Assembly: GCA_028279755.1 (NCBI GenBank)
Contig: JANQNB010000011.1
Coordinates: 230,711-294,710, forward strand
From: Candidatus Nanoarchaeia archaeon
Lineage (GTDB): Archaea; Nanobdellota; Nanobdellia; Woesearchaeales; UBA525
Direction of reading: 5' to 3'
Length of the DNA stretch: 64,000 bases
Shown here: one piece after another, positions 7,573 through 16,171 of the stretch
Position numbering within the stretch: the first letter of the stretch is position 1
How the letters are laid out: each line of letters starts with the position of its first letter
Made by a program: the position numbers and the translations under genes
The notes under the pieces: model-generated
What the model was told of the DNA's origin: nothing
The model's database searches: none
Seen by the model: only the letters and a program-made list of their open reading frames with translations

Positions 7573-8565
7573 ATGGCAAAGCAAGTCAGGGAACGGCATT
7601 GGCTGAGCATTCTCCTCATGTCCATTCTCCTCATCCTGATCATCCTGATCAAGTCAGGGATGCTCGACCAATGGGCCATGGCATTGCCCTTCAAGGATGC
7701 GCAGATTTACTTCTATCCCTTGCTCGTCCTGCTGATCACCGTCATCGTGGCAAAACTAGTGAGCATCGGCTTGCACAAGTATTTCGAGAAAGCGGCAAAG
7801 CACCTGAAAGTCGTGGACAAGACACGCTTTACCCTGGGCGCGCAACTGACCACCCTGCTGATCTACATCATCGGTATCGGGGTTGCAGGAAGCTTTATCC
7901 CGGCATTGCGCAATCTGTCGGTCAGCTTGTTCGCCGGCGCTGGCGTGCTCGCCATCATCATCGGCTTCGCCACGCAGAAGACCCTTGGTAATCTGGTCTC
8001 CGGAGTGATGATCGCAGCGTACCAACCGTATCGCATCGGCGATAAGATCATGTTCGGCGAGGAATACGGTGAGATCGAAGACATTACGCTTCGCCATACT
8101 GTGATTTCCACCTGGGACAACCGTCGGATCATCGTGCCGAACAGCAAGATGGACGAGGAAGTGATCAACAACTACACGATCAAGGACGCGAAGATCCTCG
8201 GCTGGTTCGATCTCGGGATCAGCTATGACAGCGATGTCGAGCTTGCCCGCCAGATCATGATCGACGAGGTGAACAAGCATCCGGATTACCTCGACGTGCG
8301 CACTGCTGCTGAGATCTTGGCGGCGAAGGATCCTGTCTGGGTGCGTGTGGTGGAGACTGCCGATTCCGGTGTTGACTTGCGCTTGTATTTCTGGGCCAAG
8401 GATCAGCCGACAGCATGGAAGATGAAATGCGACCTGCGTGAGGCGTTGAAAGCACGCTTTGAGAAGGAAGGCGTCGAGATACCCTTCCCGTACCGCACGA
8501 TCGTTCAGAAGAAGCACCTGCCCAAGCCGAAGAAGGCGAAGAAGAAAAAGACCAAGAAGAAGTAA
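7573..8565 (+). CDS. mscS: Small-conductance mechanosensitive channel, MscS family
   Basis: Channel of 330 residues that opens under membrane tension to release solutes. There are three membrane helices; the pore-lining third helix contains LFAGAGVLAIIIGFATQK and is followed by the signature QPYRIGDKI and the beta domain TLRHTVISTWDNRRIIVPNSK. A C-terminal alpha/beta domain and a Lys-rich tail follow. A TTTTTTAAA box at 7541-7549 predicts a leaderless start at the ATG 7573; the longer in-frame extension upstream is not protein-like. It is divergent from the NDH-like gene, with promoters in the 90-bp gap. Confidence 0.95.
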   Translation: MAKQVRERHWLSILLMSILLILIILIKSGMLDQWAMALPFKDAQIYFYPLLVLLITVIVAKLVSIGLHKYFEKAAKHLKVVDKTRFTLGAQLTTLLIYIIGIGVAGSFIPALRNLSVSLFAGAGVLAIIIGFATQKTLGNLVSGVMIAAYQPYRIGDKIMFGEEYGEIEDITLRHTVISTWDNRRIIVPNSKMDEEVINNYTIKDAKILGWFDLGISYDSDVELARQIMIDEVNKHPDYLDVRTAAEILAAKDPVWVRVVETADSGVDLRLYFWAKDQPTAWKMKCDLREALKARFEKEGVEIPFPYRTIVQKKHLPKPKKAKKKKTKKK

Positions 8566-8599
8566 CCTTTATAAACACTTCATTGTTCTCGCGCAGCTA

Positions 8600-8869
8600 A
8601 TGGAACTCAATGTTCTCGAGAAGAAAAAGAACCGGCTCGTGTTCGAGCTGCCAGGGGCGGATCACACGCTCTGCAACGCGCTCAAGACCGAGCTGTGGAA
8701 CGACAAGGACGTCAAGGTCGCGACCTACTCGATCAAGCACCCGCTCCTCGCTGTGCCCAAATTCATCCTCGAGACCAAGACCAAGGACTCGTCAAAAGCC
8801 TTGCTGGACGCGAGCGCACGCCTGAAGAAGGACTTCAAGAGCTTCTCCACAGCGCTGGCAAAGGCGTGA
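8600..8869 (+). CDS. rpoL: DNA-directed RNA polymerase subunit L (Rpo11)
   Basis: Archaeal/eukaryotic RNA polymerase subunit of 89 residues that pairs with subunit D in the assembly platform. Family signature: ELPGADHTLCNALKTELW followed by VATYSIKHPLLAVPKFILET. The ATG at 8600 lies about 26 nt after a TTTATAAA box (8567-8575), so the message is probably leaderless. The frame is open upstream, but that overlaps mscS and is not protein-like. This gene alone identifies the window as archaeal. Confidence 0.96.
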   Translation: MELNVLEKKKNRLVFELPGADHTLCNALKTELWNDKDVKVATYSIKHPLLAVPKFILETKTKDSSKALLDASARLKKDFKSFSTALAKA

Positions 8870-8998
8870 GTATCTTTCCCACATAACTAAAAATTACTAT
8901 AAACTATCATATTTATTTATTTTTGATCATTATTTTTAGTTTTTGGCTATTATTTTCACTATACTAACTTTTATTAAGAATCGTGCATTAGCACTCCC
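8870..8998. other. AT-rich intergenic block
   Basis: About 130 nt that are roughly three-quarters A+T, between rpoL and the AMMECR1 gene. It contains a loose inverted repeat (CTAAAAAT near 8887, ATTTTTAG near 8933) and, near 8969-8979, the TTTTATTAAG box that probably drives the AMMECR1 gene. I see no replication-origin repeats. Confidence 0.5.
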
Positions 8999-9541
8999 AT
9001 GGGGGTGAGCAAGCTCATCACACTGGCACGCGCAGCGATAGAGACTGCGTTCACGAAAAAAGAACTTGATCTCGAACCGTATAAGGAATTGAAGGACGAA
9101 CGCGGTGTGTTTGTGACGCTCACTAAAGAAGGCGAACTCCGCGGCTGCATCGGCTATATCAAGCCCATCGGGCCGTTATACGAAGGCATCGTGCATGCGG
9201 CACGTGCCGCAGCGTTCGACGATCCGCGTTTTCCACGGCTCGAGCCAGAAGAGCTCGGCGCGATCCGTGTCGAGGTGAGCGTGCTCACACCAGCTTCGCC
9301 TGTCGAGGTGGAGAAACCGGAAGAATATCTGAAGAAGATCACTGTTGGCACGGACGGCCTGATCATCAAGCACGGCTTCCACACCGGCTTATTGCTGCCG
9401 CAAGTCCCGATCGAGTACGGCTGGAATGTCGAGACATACTTGGAACACCTCTGCCTCAAAGCTGGCTTGCCGCGCGAGGCCTGGCGCGATAAGAAGACTG
9501 AGATCAGCGCGTTCCAAGCAGAAGTGTTTGAAGAGGAATGA
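8999..9541 (+). CDS. AMMECR1 domain protein
   Basis: Cytosolic protein of 180 residues with the AMMECR1 hallmark ELRGCIGYIKP near residue 50, then AAFDDPRFPRLEPEEL and IRVEVSVLTP. It ends with a region containing GFHTGLLLPQVPIEYGW, as in archaeal PH0010-type proteins. The biochemical function of the family is not established; a role in tRNA or nucleotide metabolism has been suggested. The ATG at 8999 follows a TTTTATTAAG box by about 26 nt. Its stop codon abuts the stop codon of the convergent CBS gene (TGA|TCA, no spacer). Confidence 0.93.
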   Translation: MGVSKLITLARAAIETAFTKKELDLEPYKELKDERGVFVTLTKEGELRGCIGYIKPIGPLYEGIVHAARAAAFDDPRFPRLEPEELGAIRVEVSVLTPASPVEVEKPEEYLKKITVGTDGLIIKHGFHTGLLLPQVPIEYGWNVETYLEHLCLKAGLPREAWRDKKTEISAFQAEVFEEE

Positions 9542-10102
9542 TCACTCCTCGACATTCTGCACGCAATCTGGGCAGACAGTGACAGAGCGGACTTCCTTAA
9601 GCTTTTCAGAATAGTTATGGCACAGTTCGCAATTGCCAGCACTGCCTGGCTGCTTGCTGATCGGCTTCCGGTCTGACTCGCGGATGTCGTATTTCTCTGC
9701 GATGAGTTCGAACAATTGGGGCTGAAGCTTGAGAATGTCCTTCAGCGTGATGAAACCGACAAGCTTGCCCTCGTCAATGACTGGGAGGTGCCTGATGTCG
9801 CGTTCGCGCATCATGTTCAATGCCTTGAACACGTCCATGCCTGGATCCGCAGTCGCCAATTCTTCCGCTGCCGTCATGACCTTCGAGGCTGGCGTCTTGT
9901 CAGCATCGAGACTTTGCGCCATCCCGCGACGCACAAGATCCCATTCAGTGACAATGCCGACGAGTTCCTCCCCGTCTTTCAGCAGGACGCTGCCGATACC
10001 CTTGTCGCGCATCATGACTGCGATCCTTCTCACTGTGTCTGTCGGTGACGCTGTATACGGTTTCCGTGTCATCGCGTCGATGACCTTATAGCCAGTGTGC
10101 AT
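9542..10102 (-). CDS. CBS-domain pair protein with C-terminal zinc ribbon
   Basis: Protein of 186 residues. Two CBS domains (residues about 1-65 and 70-130) contain IAVMMRDKGIGSVLL, VGIVTEWDLVRR, IRHLPVIDEGKLVGFITLKD. A C-terminal zinc ribbon follows with CELCHNYS and CPDCVQN. CBS pairs usually sense adenine nucleotides; the zinc ribbon suggests a nucleic-acid or protein contact. A TTTAAATAA box at about 10125-10133 gives a leaderless ATG at 10102. This CBS-plus-ribbon arrangement is common in archaea, but specific targets are unknown. Confidence 0.9.
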   Translation of the reverse strand: MHTGYKVIDAMTRKPYTASPTDTVRRIAVMMRDKGIGSVLLKDGEELVGIVTEWDLVRRGMAQSLDADKTPASKVMTAAEELATADPGMDVFKALNMMRERDIRHLPVIDEGKLVGFITLKDILKLQPQLFELIAEKYDIRESDRKPISKQPGSAGNCELCHNYSEKLKEVRSVTVCPDCVQNVEE

Positions 10103-10123
10103 GGAGAAACCGAATGGAGCAGA

Positions 10124-10777
10124 TTATTTAAAATTAATGGCTTGTGCTGCCGGAGTGCACCCGCAAACAGGTGACGCTGCACGATACGCTTTTTCGAGTC
10201 GCTGCTGGTAGAGCGAGAGGATCTCTTCTGGACTATGGCGTCCATGGAGTTGGATGAGGTCCTCGAGGTCAGGCATAAGCGTTCCGAAGTAATAGTGTTT
10301 ACCTTCTTCTTCCCATCGTTCAGCGCCATGCAGCCAGTTGATGTTAACCCAGAATCGCGCATAGGATGCAAACAATCGCGGATCAGACTGAAGAAGACTG
10401 AGCTCATCCCTGCACGCATAGAAATGTTTATCGTCGGATTTCACCCGTCTTCCGTTGACGAATCGAACTCTGTTTTTCAAGTGCTCGTGCAATCCTATAA
10501 CATCCCACAGGTTCTTCGGTATGTTATCAATCAAGACGAAGAGTTTGTCTTCGGATTGTCTACCAGCCTGCAAGCTATTGGAGAACTCCTCAATCATCAT
10601 CTCAATGGTGGTCGTATACTGATCTGCAAGAGACAACATGGCATAGGTAAAGGAGTGCCCAAAAATGTCAGCATGACGGATCATGCCCTTGGCTCTCGCT
10701 TCCTCATACGCAGCTGGAAGATACTGCTCTGGATCGATCAGACGCATATCCAATTTTAAGCCCATACCAAGTCCCAT
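10124..10777 (-). CDS. Uncharacterised protein, 217 residues
   Basis: I do not recognise this family. The protein looks soluble and mostly helical, with acidic and aromatic patches (SFTYAMLSLADQY, ARFWVNINWLHGAERW) and a C-terminal SPVCGCTPAAQ with two Cys. A TTTATAAAT box around 10800-10808 supports a leaderless start at the ATG 10777; in-frame ATGs at 10765 and 10747 are alternatives. The antisense frame is also open over most of the length but lacks a promoter and a sensible start, so I take this strand. It is followed by the CBS gene on the same strand. Confidence 0.65.
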   Translation of the reverse strand: MGLGMGLKLDMRLIDPEQYLPAAYEEARAKGMIRHADIFGHSFTYAMLSLADQYTTTIEMMIEEFSNSLQAGRQSEDKLFVLIDNIPKNLWDVIGLHEHLKNRVRFVNGRRVKSDDKHFYACRDELSLLQSDPRLFASYARFWVNINWLHGAERWEEEGKHYYFGTLMPDLEDLIQLHGRHSPEEILSLYQQRLEKAYRAASPVCGCTPAAQAINFK

Positions 10778-10843
10778 AGGGCAGTGTTAGCCTTCATCAT
10801 TTATAAATACTTCTATTTTTACTACTATGAGATAACGAATTAC

Positions 10844-12094
10844 TCACAACACCAAGCTCGCCAAGTACAGGAAGACGAAGAAGCCGCAGACATCAGTGGC
10901 TGTTGTGATGAAGATCGTGGCGCTGGTCGCGGGGTCCTTGCCCATGCGCTTCATGATCTGGGGGATGAGCGCGCCGAACAAGCCGGCAAAGAGCAGGTTG
11001 AAGAACATCGACACGCCCAGCACAAAGCCGAGCCACGGACTCCGATTCCATAACAAGGCGACGCCTGCCACGATCGCGCCGATGATCAGCCCGTTCATCG
11101 CACCAGCAGTCATCTCAGCGAAGACGACACGGCGCGCGGTTTCTGGCTTGACCTCGTGCAAGGCCATGCCGCGCACTACGACAGCCAGTGTCTGCGTGCC
11201 GGCAGAGCCGCCCATGGCAGCCACGATCGGCATGTATGCTGCAAGCAGAACGAACGCGGTCAAGGTCTCTTCGAACATGGCGACGATCGCTGCTGCGATA
11301 AAGGCAGTGCCGAGATTGACGATCAGCCATTTGTAGCGATGCCTGACTTTTGCGAACGCGCTGTCGAGGATGTCCTCTTCCTGCGAGACGCCGGCGAAAT
11401 CCGCCAAGGTATTCGCTTCCTGATTCTCCATCAACCTAAGAATGTCATCGCTATAAATCACGCCGAGGATGCTGTTCTCGTCGTCGAGCACGACGATCTT
11501 GTCGTGCGGGTGCGTCTTGAAAATCCTGATGACTTGCTTCTGGTTGCTGTCGAAACGGACATGCGGCACGCGACGACAATGCGGCTCGATAAGTTCCTTG
11601 GCTTTCCGGAGCACAAGCAAATGCCCTGGGAGCTCGCCGACAAGAAAGCCTTCCTGCACAACCAGCACGGTCGGGAATTTGCCGGTGCGTTCCTCGTGGC
11701 GCTTGATGATCTTGCTCACGTCGCCGAAGCTCGCATCTTTATCGACTTCGATATAGTCGAGGCTCATCATGCCAGCTGCGGTTTTCGGATTGAATTTCAA
11801 CAAGAATTCTACCTTGCCCCGGATGTCTCCGCCCAGTGCTTCGAGCACGTCAGCGCGGCGATGATGGCTCACGTTGTGGAGGATGTCTGTCGCTTCGTCA
11901 GGATCGAGATAGTGCAGGATGGCGATGACTTCCTTATTGTTCAGATGATGCAGAATGTCGTGCTGCTGCTGCCGGCTCATGGCGAGCAGGACAAAGCCAC
12001 GCTTGTTCAATGGCAAGCCTTTGAAGAACTCCACGCGCTTCTTCGTGCTTGTCGGCATCTGCGCCACAAGCTCCTTGATGTCCGCAGGGACCAT
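10844..12094 (-). CDS. mgtE: MgtE family magnesium transporter
   Basis: Mg2+ channel/transporter of about 416 residues with the full MgtE layout: an N-terminal helical domain (LDPDEATDILHNVSHHRR), a CBS pair in the middle (VVQEGFLVGELPG, IVVLDDENSILGVIYSDDI), a plug helix and five membrane helices. The pore signature is PIVAAMGGSAGTQTLAVVVR, and the last helices carry GKDPATSATIFITTATDVCG. A CTTTAAGAA box at about 12117-12124 gives a leaderless ATG at 12094; an in-frame ATG at 12100 is the alternative. Archaeal Mg2+ supply; gating by cytosolic Mg2+ is known for the family. Confidence 0.95.
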   Translation of the reverse strand: MVPADIKELVAQMPTSTKKRVEFFKGLPLNKRGFVLLAMSRQQQHDILHHLNNKEVIAILHYLDPDEATDILHNVSHHRRADVLEALGGDIRGKVEFLLKFNPKTAAGMMSLDYIEVDKDASFGDVSKIIKRHEERTGKFPTVLVVQEGFLVGELPGHLLVLRKAKELIEPHCRRVPHVRFDSNQKQVIRIFKTHPHDKIVVLDDENSILGVIYSDDILRLMENQEANTLADFAGVSQEEDILDSAFAKVRHRYKWLIVNLGTAFIAAAIVAMFEETLTAFVLLAAYMPIVAAMGGSAGTQTLAVVVRGMALHEVKPETARRVVFAEMTAGAMNGLIIGAIVAGVALLWNRSPWLGFVLGVSMFFNLLFAGLFGALIPQIMKRMGKDPATSATIFITTATDVCGFFVFLYLASLVL

Positions 12095-12118
12095 ACCCAT
12101 TCCGAGAATTGTGGATTC

Positions 12119-12577
12119 TTAAAGGTATTCATTGACGAATCTGTCAACAGCAGTCTTGAGGGATGCGTCGCGTGCATTCTGGCCCTCTGCAATCGTATGA
12201 TGCATATGACCTGCAGCCGGTACCAAGTGAGGGTCGGAATTTCTGGTTAGCTCAACGAGCAACATTGGCAAGCCAGCCCTGCGCAAGTTCTGGTAGTGCT
12301 GCATTCGCATATCGATGAAGTATCGAGTACTTGCCACGAACACCAAGGCATCAGGAGTCGTTTCGCTGATCATCTTCGAGATAAGCTGTCGAGTCCCGAG
12401 GTGGACTAAGGGTTCATCGCTCGGAAGCCGTTTCCATTGGCCTTGAGGAAAGCTTCGTTCATACCACGTCAGAAAGGATTCGGCCTCAATCTGAGCAGGA
12501 AAGGCTCGCACCATGCTCTCTCCAAGAGTGCGCATGCAGGGATAGAAGACCGGGGCTGCAAAAGTCATGACTTTCAT
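12119..12577 (-). CDS. Uncharacterised protein, 152 residues
   Basis: No family recognised. Soluble alpha/beta-looking protein starting MKVMTFAAPVFYPC, with a Rossmann-like strand DALVFVASTRYFID and a later strand PMLLVELTR, followed by a His-rich stretch GHMHHTIAEG. This could be a nucleoside or kinase-like fold, but there is no P-loop. A TTTATAA box at 12601-12607 predicts a leaderless ATG at 12577. It is co-directional with mgtE (19-nt gap to the mgtE promoter region) but has its own promoter. Confidence 0.65.
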   Translation of the reverse strand: MKVMTFAAPVFYPCMRTLGESMVRAFPAQIEAESFLTWYERSFPQGQWKRLPSDEPLVHLGTRQLISKMISETTPDALVFVASTRYFIDMRMQHYQNLRRAGLPMLLVELTRNSDPHLVPAAGHMHHTIAEGQNARDASLKTAVDRFVNEYL

Positions 12578-12611
12578 AAAGAATCAGAGGTAGGAAATCG
12601 TTTATAACTCT

Positions 12612-14459
12612 TTAGTAGTTCACCAATATCTCGACGTCCTTGCCGAAGATCTCCTTGAGATCCTCGAAGATCGGCTCTTTGATGAAAGCCTTGTGCGGGA
12701 TCTTCAGGTTGGCCAGCGCTTTCTCGAGCTCCTCGAGATTGCTTTCTGTTATCGTGCCGAGGCTGCCGTCCTGCTGCACCGGCGCTTTGGTGATCTCCCG
12801 CTCTTCTGCGTCAATGTCATGGATGATGAAGGCCTGGTTCTCGAGCAGGATGACCTCGCCGAACTTCTTGCCGTGCTTCACGCGCAGCTTCGCCCGCTCC
12901 AGTTCACGGCCACGCTTGCGCTGGATGTGCTCGACCATGAAGCGGAGCAGATCGCGGCTGTCCTTCTTAATCTTGTGCGCTTCTGCCATGGTGAGCTTGC
13001 CCTTGTCGTAATCCTTCTTTGCTTTCTCGACGTCCTTGAGCACGCGCAGATACTTTTCCGGAATGATGCCTGCGTGGACGACTTCCGATTCGAAGATCTT
13101 GATCATGGCCTCGTCGCTGACTTTCTCGATGCCTTCCAGCTTCAGGATGTCGCGCACCACTGTCACTGTGGATTCCCACACATGCACCACGTCCTGCTTG
13201 TCCTTCACGTCAGTGATCTGCTCGAACAATTTGCCGAGGCGCTTGAGATACTTGTCCACGATGTCGACAAGCTCGTCGAGCTCCTTGCCTGAGATGTCCT
13301 TCTTGACAAAGTGCTCCATGTCCTTGCGCACCTTGAGGATCTTCTCGAGCATCTTCACATACTGGTCCTCGAGCAGCTTCTCCTTCTTGACAAAGATCTC
13401 ACGCATGACTTCCGGCGTCTCTTTCGGCGTCGGCGGCGGCAAGCCATAGAGCATGATCGCAGCCTGGCTTGGCGTGAAGGTCGCCCAGAACGTGTCTTCC
13501 ATCGCCACCTCGTTCATCTTGAACTTCATGCGCTGGAGCATCTGGTCGCCGGTCGCCTTGTACATGTCGATCGCTTCAGGGCTCGGCTTGACCTTCCCCA
13601 TCTTCAACAATTGCTTCCACGGCATGAAGATGCCGCGATCGTAGAACGGGATGCCGTCCCTGAGGAAGGTGAAGATGATCGGATTGGCTTCCTTGATGTT
13701 GTCCCAGAAGTCGGTCATGATGTAGACCTGGATGTTGAGCTTGTTCTTGATCCCGGTCATGTTGCCGGCGTCGATACCCATGCCGACGATGATGGCGCGG
13801 AGCTTGTCTTTCAATTCCACGCGCGTCATCTTCTTCACGTCGGTGTCGTCGATGACAATGAAGACATCGATGTCGCTTTCCGGCGTCGCCCGGCCTTGCA
13901 CAAGGCTGCCAGCGAGGACATAGCTGACGATGTACTTCTCGAACTTCTTGAGCACCATCTCCTTGTGGATCTCGGCTATCTTGATGGCTGCGAGCATGCC
14001 ACCGTCCATGACCGGCGCGCTCATCGCGATCATCTGGAGCAGGTCCCACTTGGCGTCATAGCACGCCTGCCAGAGCTCGCTCAGGAGCAGGACTTCAGGA
14101 TTAAGGTTCTTGTCAACCTCCTGGGCCTGCTGCGTGACGAGCTGTTGCAACCTTTGTTGCAACTCAACCTTGCTCATCTTGGTCGAATCGGAATCGTCCA
14201 TGAGCACAAGCACGTTGATCTTGTCCTTCTGCTCCTCCTCCTTTGCCGGCGGCAGGAGCGAGATGCCCATAGTATAGTCTTCGAACTTGGTCGAGACTTT
14301 CTTCGCGAACTTGTCGAGCGTGCCCTTGATCTTATCCAGGCGCTGCTGCGCCTGCTGCGGCATCTGCTGCATGTCAGGAAGCTGTGCCTCAACGCCTGTC
14401 AGAGGAGAATCGTTTTTTGGAGCCGTGTACTCCGCAGTCTTCTTTGCTTTCTTGGTCAA
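12612..14459 (-). CDS. Large protein with duplicated nucleotidyltransferase (MNT/pol-beta) domain
   Basis: Protein of about 615 residues. Numbered from the upstream GTG at 14468, the active-looking domain has the GS motif AGSLVQGRATPESDIDV (residues 186-202, Asp 199 and 201) followed by FIVIDDTDVKKMTRVEL. A second, degenerate copy precedes it: KFEDYTMGIS, then INVLVLMDDSDSTKMSKVEL (about 84-103) has the same strand and helix order but no GS or DxD residues. The C-terminal 320 residues are helical and Lys/Glu-rich. A TATA box at about 14509-14517 and GGTGAT before the TTG at 14459 suggest that start; GTG 14468 is the alternative. The family adds nucleotides to RNA, protein or drugs; the target here is unknown. 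Confidence 0.85.
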   Translation of the reverse strand: MTKKAKKTAEYTAPKNDSPLTGVEAQLPDMQQMPQQAQQRLDKIKGTLDKFAKKVSTKFEDYTMGISLLPPAKEEEQKDKINVLVLMDDSDSTKMSKVELQQRLQQLVTQQAQEVDKNLNPEVLLLSELWQACYDAKWDLLQMIAMSAPVMDGGMLAAIKIAEIHKEMVLKKFEKYIVSYVLAGSLVQGRATPESDIDVFIVIDDTDVKKMTRVELKDKLRAIIVGMGIDAGNMTGIKNKLNIQVYIMTDFWDNIKEANPIIFTFLRDGIPFYDRGIFMPWKQLLKMGKVKPSPEAIDMYKATGDQMLQRMKFKMNEVAMEDTFWATFTPSQAAIMLYGLPPPTPKETPEVMREIFVKKEKLLEDQYVKMLEKILKVRKDMEHFVKKDISGKELDELVDIVDKYLKRLGKLFEQITDVKDKQDVVHVWESTVTVVRDILKLEGIEKVSDEAMIKIFESEVVHAGIIPEKYLRVLKDVEKAKKDYDKGKLTMAEAHKIKKDSRDLLRFMVEHIQRKRGRELERAKLRVKHGKKFGEVILLENQAFIIHDIDAEEREITKAPVQQDGSLGTITESNLEELEKALANLKIPHKAFIKEPIFEDLKEIFGKDVEILVNY

Positions 14460-14554
14460 ACCTATCACCTGCTTTTTGGAAGAATCATCAATACAGTCAG
14501 AACCACGACGAGGTTTATAAATATTACCGTGGAAAGAACGGAAGAAGAACAGGT

Positions 14555-15313
14555 TTATTGGTCTTTGATCCTTTCCTGAATAGCTGCGCGTCGACGCTGT
14601 TCCAGCTGGGCCGCCGTGCTATTGTACTCCGGATCACCGCTCATGATCACTGTGCGAGACTGAGGAGTTACACCATCGCCAGCGCGGTTCGCCACATAAT
14701 AGCTCTTGCCCCGAAGCATCTCAAGCGGGATGTTACCATCATATTGCTTGAAGGCACGCAGCAACTCTGCCATGTCGCTCTTCAGCAAGCGCTCGCCAAG
14801 GATGTCGTGGGAATGGCCAATGGTTGCTGCCACTGCAGGACCGTCGGTATCACGCAAGTACTTCTCCGGGCGTCCCATGATGTCCGCTTTTGCGAAATTG
14901 AGCAGGTTGCGGTTGTCTTCCATGATGTGATACGGATTGCTACCGATGGCTGACGCACGAGATCGCACAGTGCCGGTGATGTGCTCACGGGTGAGCGTGT
15001 AGGTACCACGCATCGCAGCAGCAACCTGCGCCTCATCCCATTTCGCCTCCTTCGCTCCCATTCGTTCCTTCAGGAAAGGAGTGATCTCTGTGAACACAGC
15101 ATCGACATACTGCTGCTGGAACTCATCCCTGTCAAGAAGGCTGGAATCGACATTGCCGTTATCATCTGTAACGACGTCAAGCGCCTTGTCAAGCGCCATA
15201 CGGAGCGCTCGTTCCTGGGTATCGAACTCGAGCTGTGCAGCGTGTGCAGCAGTAAAGAACTCGTCAATACGGTCTTCGAGTTTCGATTCCGGTTGGGCTG
15301 GTTCGTCAGTCAC
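14555..15313 (-). CDS. Uncharacterised helical protein, paralogue of the next gene
   Basis: Soluble, mostly helical protein of 252 residues without a recognised domain. It shares a block with the neighbouring gene at 15430-16053: here DDNGNVDSSLLDRDEFQQQ, there DKNGEVDYTLLDKEEFQQK, each preceded by a helical segment and followed by a helical stretch ending near a TLTREHI/FTKKQFG position. The GTG at 15313 has an AGGTG ribosome site. An ATTTATATA box is present at about 15350-15358. Sequence-specific function cannot be inferred. Confidence 0.75.
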   Translation of the reverse strand: MTDEPAQPESKLEDRIDEFFTAAHAAQLEFDTQERALRMALDKALDVVTDDNGNVDSSLLDRDEFQQQYVDAVFTEITPFLKERMGAKEAKWDEAQVAAAMRGTYTLTREHITGTVRSRASAIGSNPYHIMEDNRNLLNFAKADIMGRPEKYLRDTDGPAVAATIGHSHDILGERLLKSDMAELLRAFKQYDGNIPLEMLRGKSYYVANRAGDGVTPQSRTVIMSGDPEYNSTAAQLEQRRRAAIQERIKDQ

Positions 15314-15429
15314 AATAACACCTTATTTACTACTTTAAGATGGTAAAAAATATATAAATGTTTCGGTTTTGTAGAAAAATAGCTTATAAACAAGCTCTAG
15401 AGGGTTTGAAAGCTAAGAATTCAGTGGTT

Positions 15430-16053
15430 TCAGCCTTTATAGGCAATGCTTGGAACGCCCAATTGACGCAAGGCGCGCTTGTTCGGCTTGCCTTGGCGCT
15501 CGTGATAGTCGAGCAAAGCTCCTGCATATTGCACATCAAGGCGTCCAGGATCCAGCACGTCCTCGAGACCGACATGCTTGATCACATCCTTCATATGGCC
15601 TTGCTTGATACCCTGAGCTGCTGTCTGGCGCAATTCCTGACGCAACTGGGCCATGTGACGCTCACGGAACTGCTCATTAAAGGTCTCGAACTTGAAATCA
15701 CTCCCCAATTGCTGAATATAATCGCCAAACTGTTTCTTGGTGAAGCCAGCGTACGCCTTCATCAGGCGATCCTTCTTGATCGGATCAAGCTTCTTGGCAT
15801 CCTTGTCAGTGTTGAAATAGTCCTGCGCAGCACCAACGTACGAGTCAACAAGCTTACCGAGACCTTTCTGCTGAAACTCTTCCTTATCCAGAAGCGTATA
15901 ATCAACTTCACCATTCTTGTCGACGATCGCAGATTCAAACTCATTGAACGCGATGCGATGATGGCGATCTGTTGTGTCGGCAGCCTTCTCAGCGGCACGA
16001 TGCAGTTTCTGATGTTCTTCAAGATGCTTTGGCAGCTTGGGCTTCTTTGCCAT
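15430..16053 (-). CDS. Uncharacterised helical protein, paralogue of the preceding gene
   Basis: Soluble protein of 207 residues starting MAKKPKLPKHLEEHQKLH. It carries the DKNGEVDYTLLDKEEFQQK block also found in the adjacent gene at 14555-15313, so the two look like a tandem duplication that has diverged. A TTTATATT box at about 16079-16086 places a leaderless start at the ATG 16053; an upstream in-frame extension overlaps the divergent gene's promoter and is not credible. The acidic/basic helical character resembles neither a transporter nor a known enzyme. Confidence 0.78.
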   Translation of the reverse strand: MAKKPKLPKHLEEHQKLHRAAEKAADTTDRHHRIAFNEFESAIVDKNGEVDYTLLDKEEFQQKGLGKLVDSYVGAAQDYFNTDKDAKKLDPIKKDRLMKAYAGFTKKQFGDYIQQLGSDFKFETFNEQFRERHMAQLRQELRQTAAQGIKQGHMKDVIKHVGLEDVLDPGRLDVQYAGALLDYHERQGKPNKRALRQLGVPSIAYKG

Positions 16054-16171
16054 AGCTCGCAATCTGTTACCACTCCAATATAAATGTTTGTATGCTCGAT
16101 CACCCAGACACGAGGCAAAGCAGAGAAGCTTTTTAAATGATCTCGCTTCCTCCTCGCTTGGTGTTGTTGGG

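Noticed and set aside
8870..8998. Replication origin
   Set aside because: AT-rich, but no origin-recognition repeats and no cdc6/orc1 gene nearby; more likely promoter and spacer.
13311..14579. Plus-strand open frame of 422 codons
   Set aside because: Shadow of the nucleotidyltransferase gene, whose GS/DxD motifs and strand order are clear; the antisense translation is His/Leu/Asp-rich without domains.
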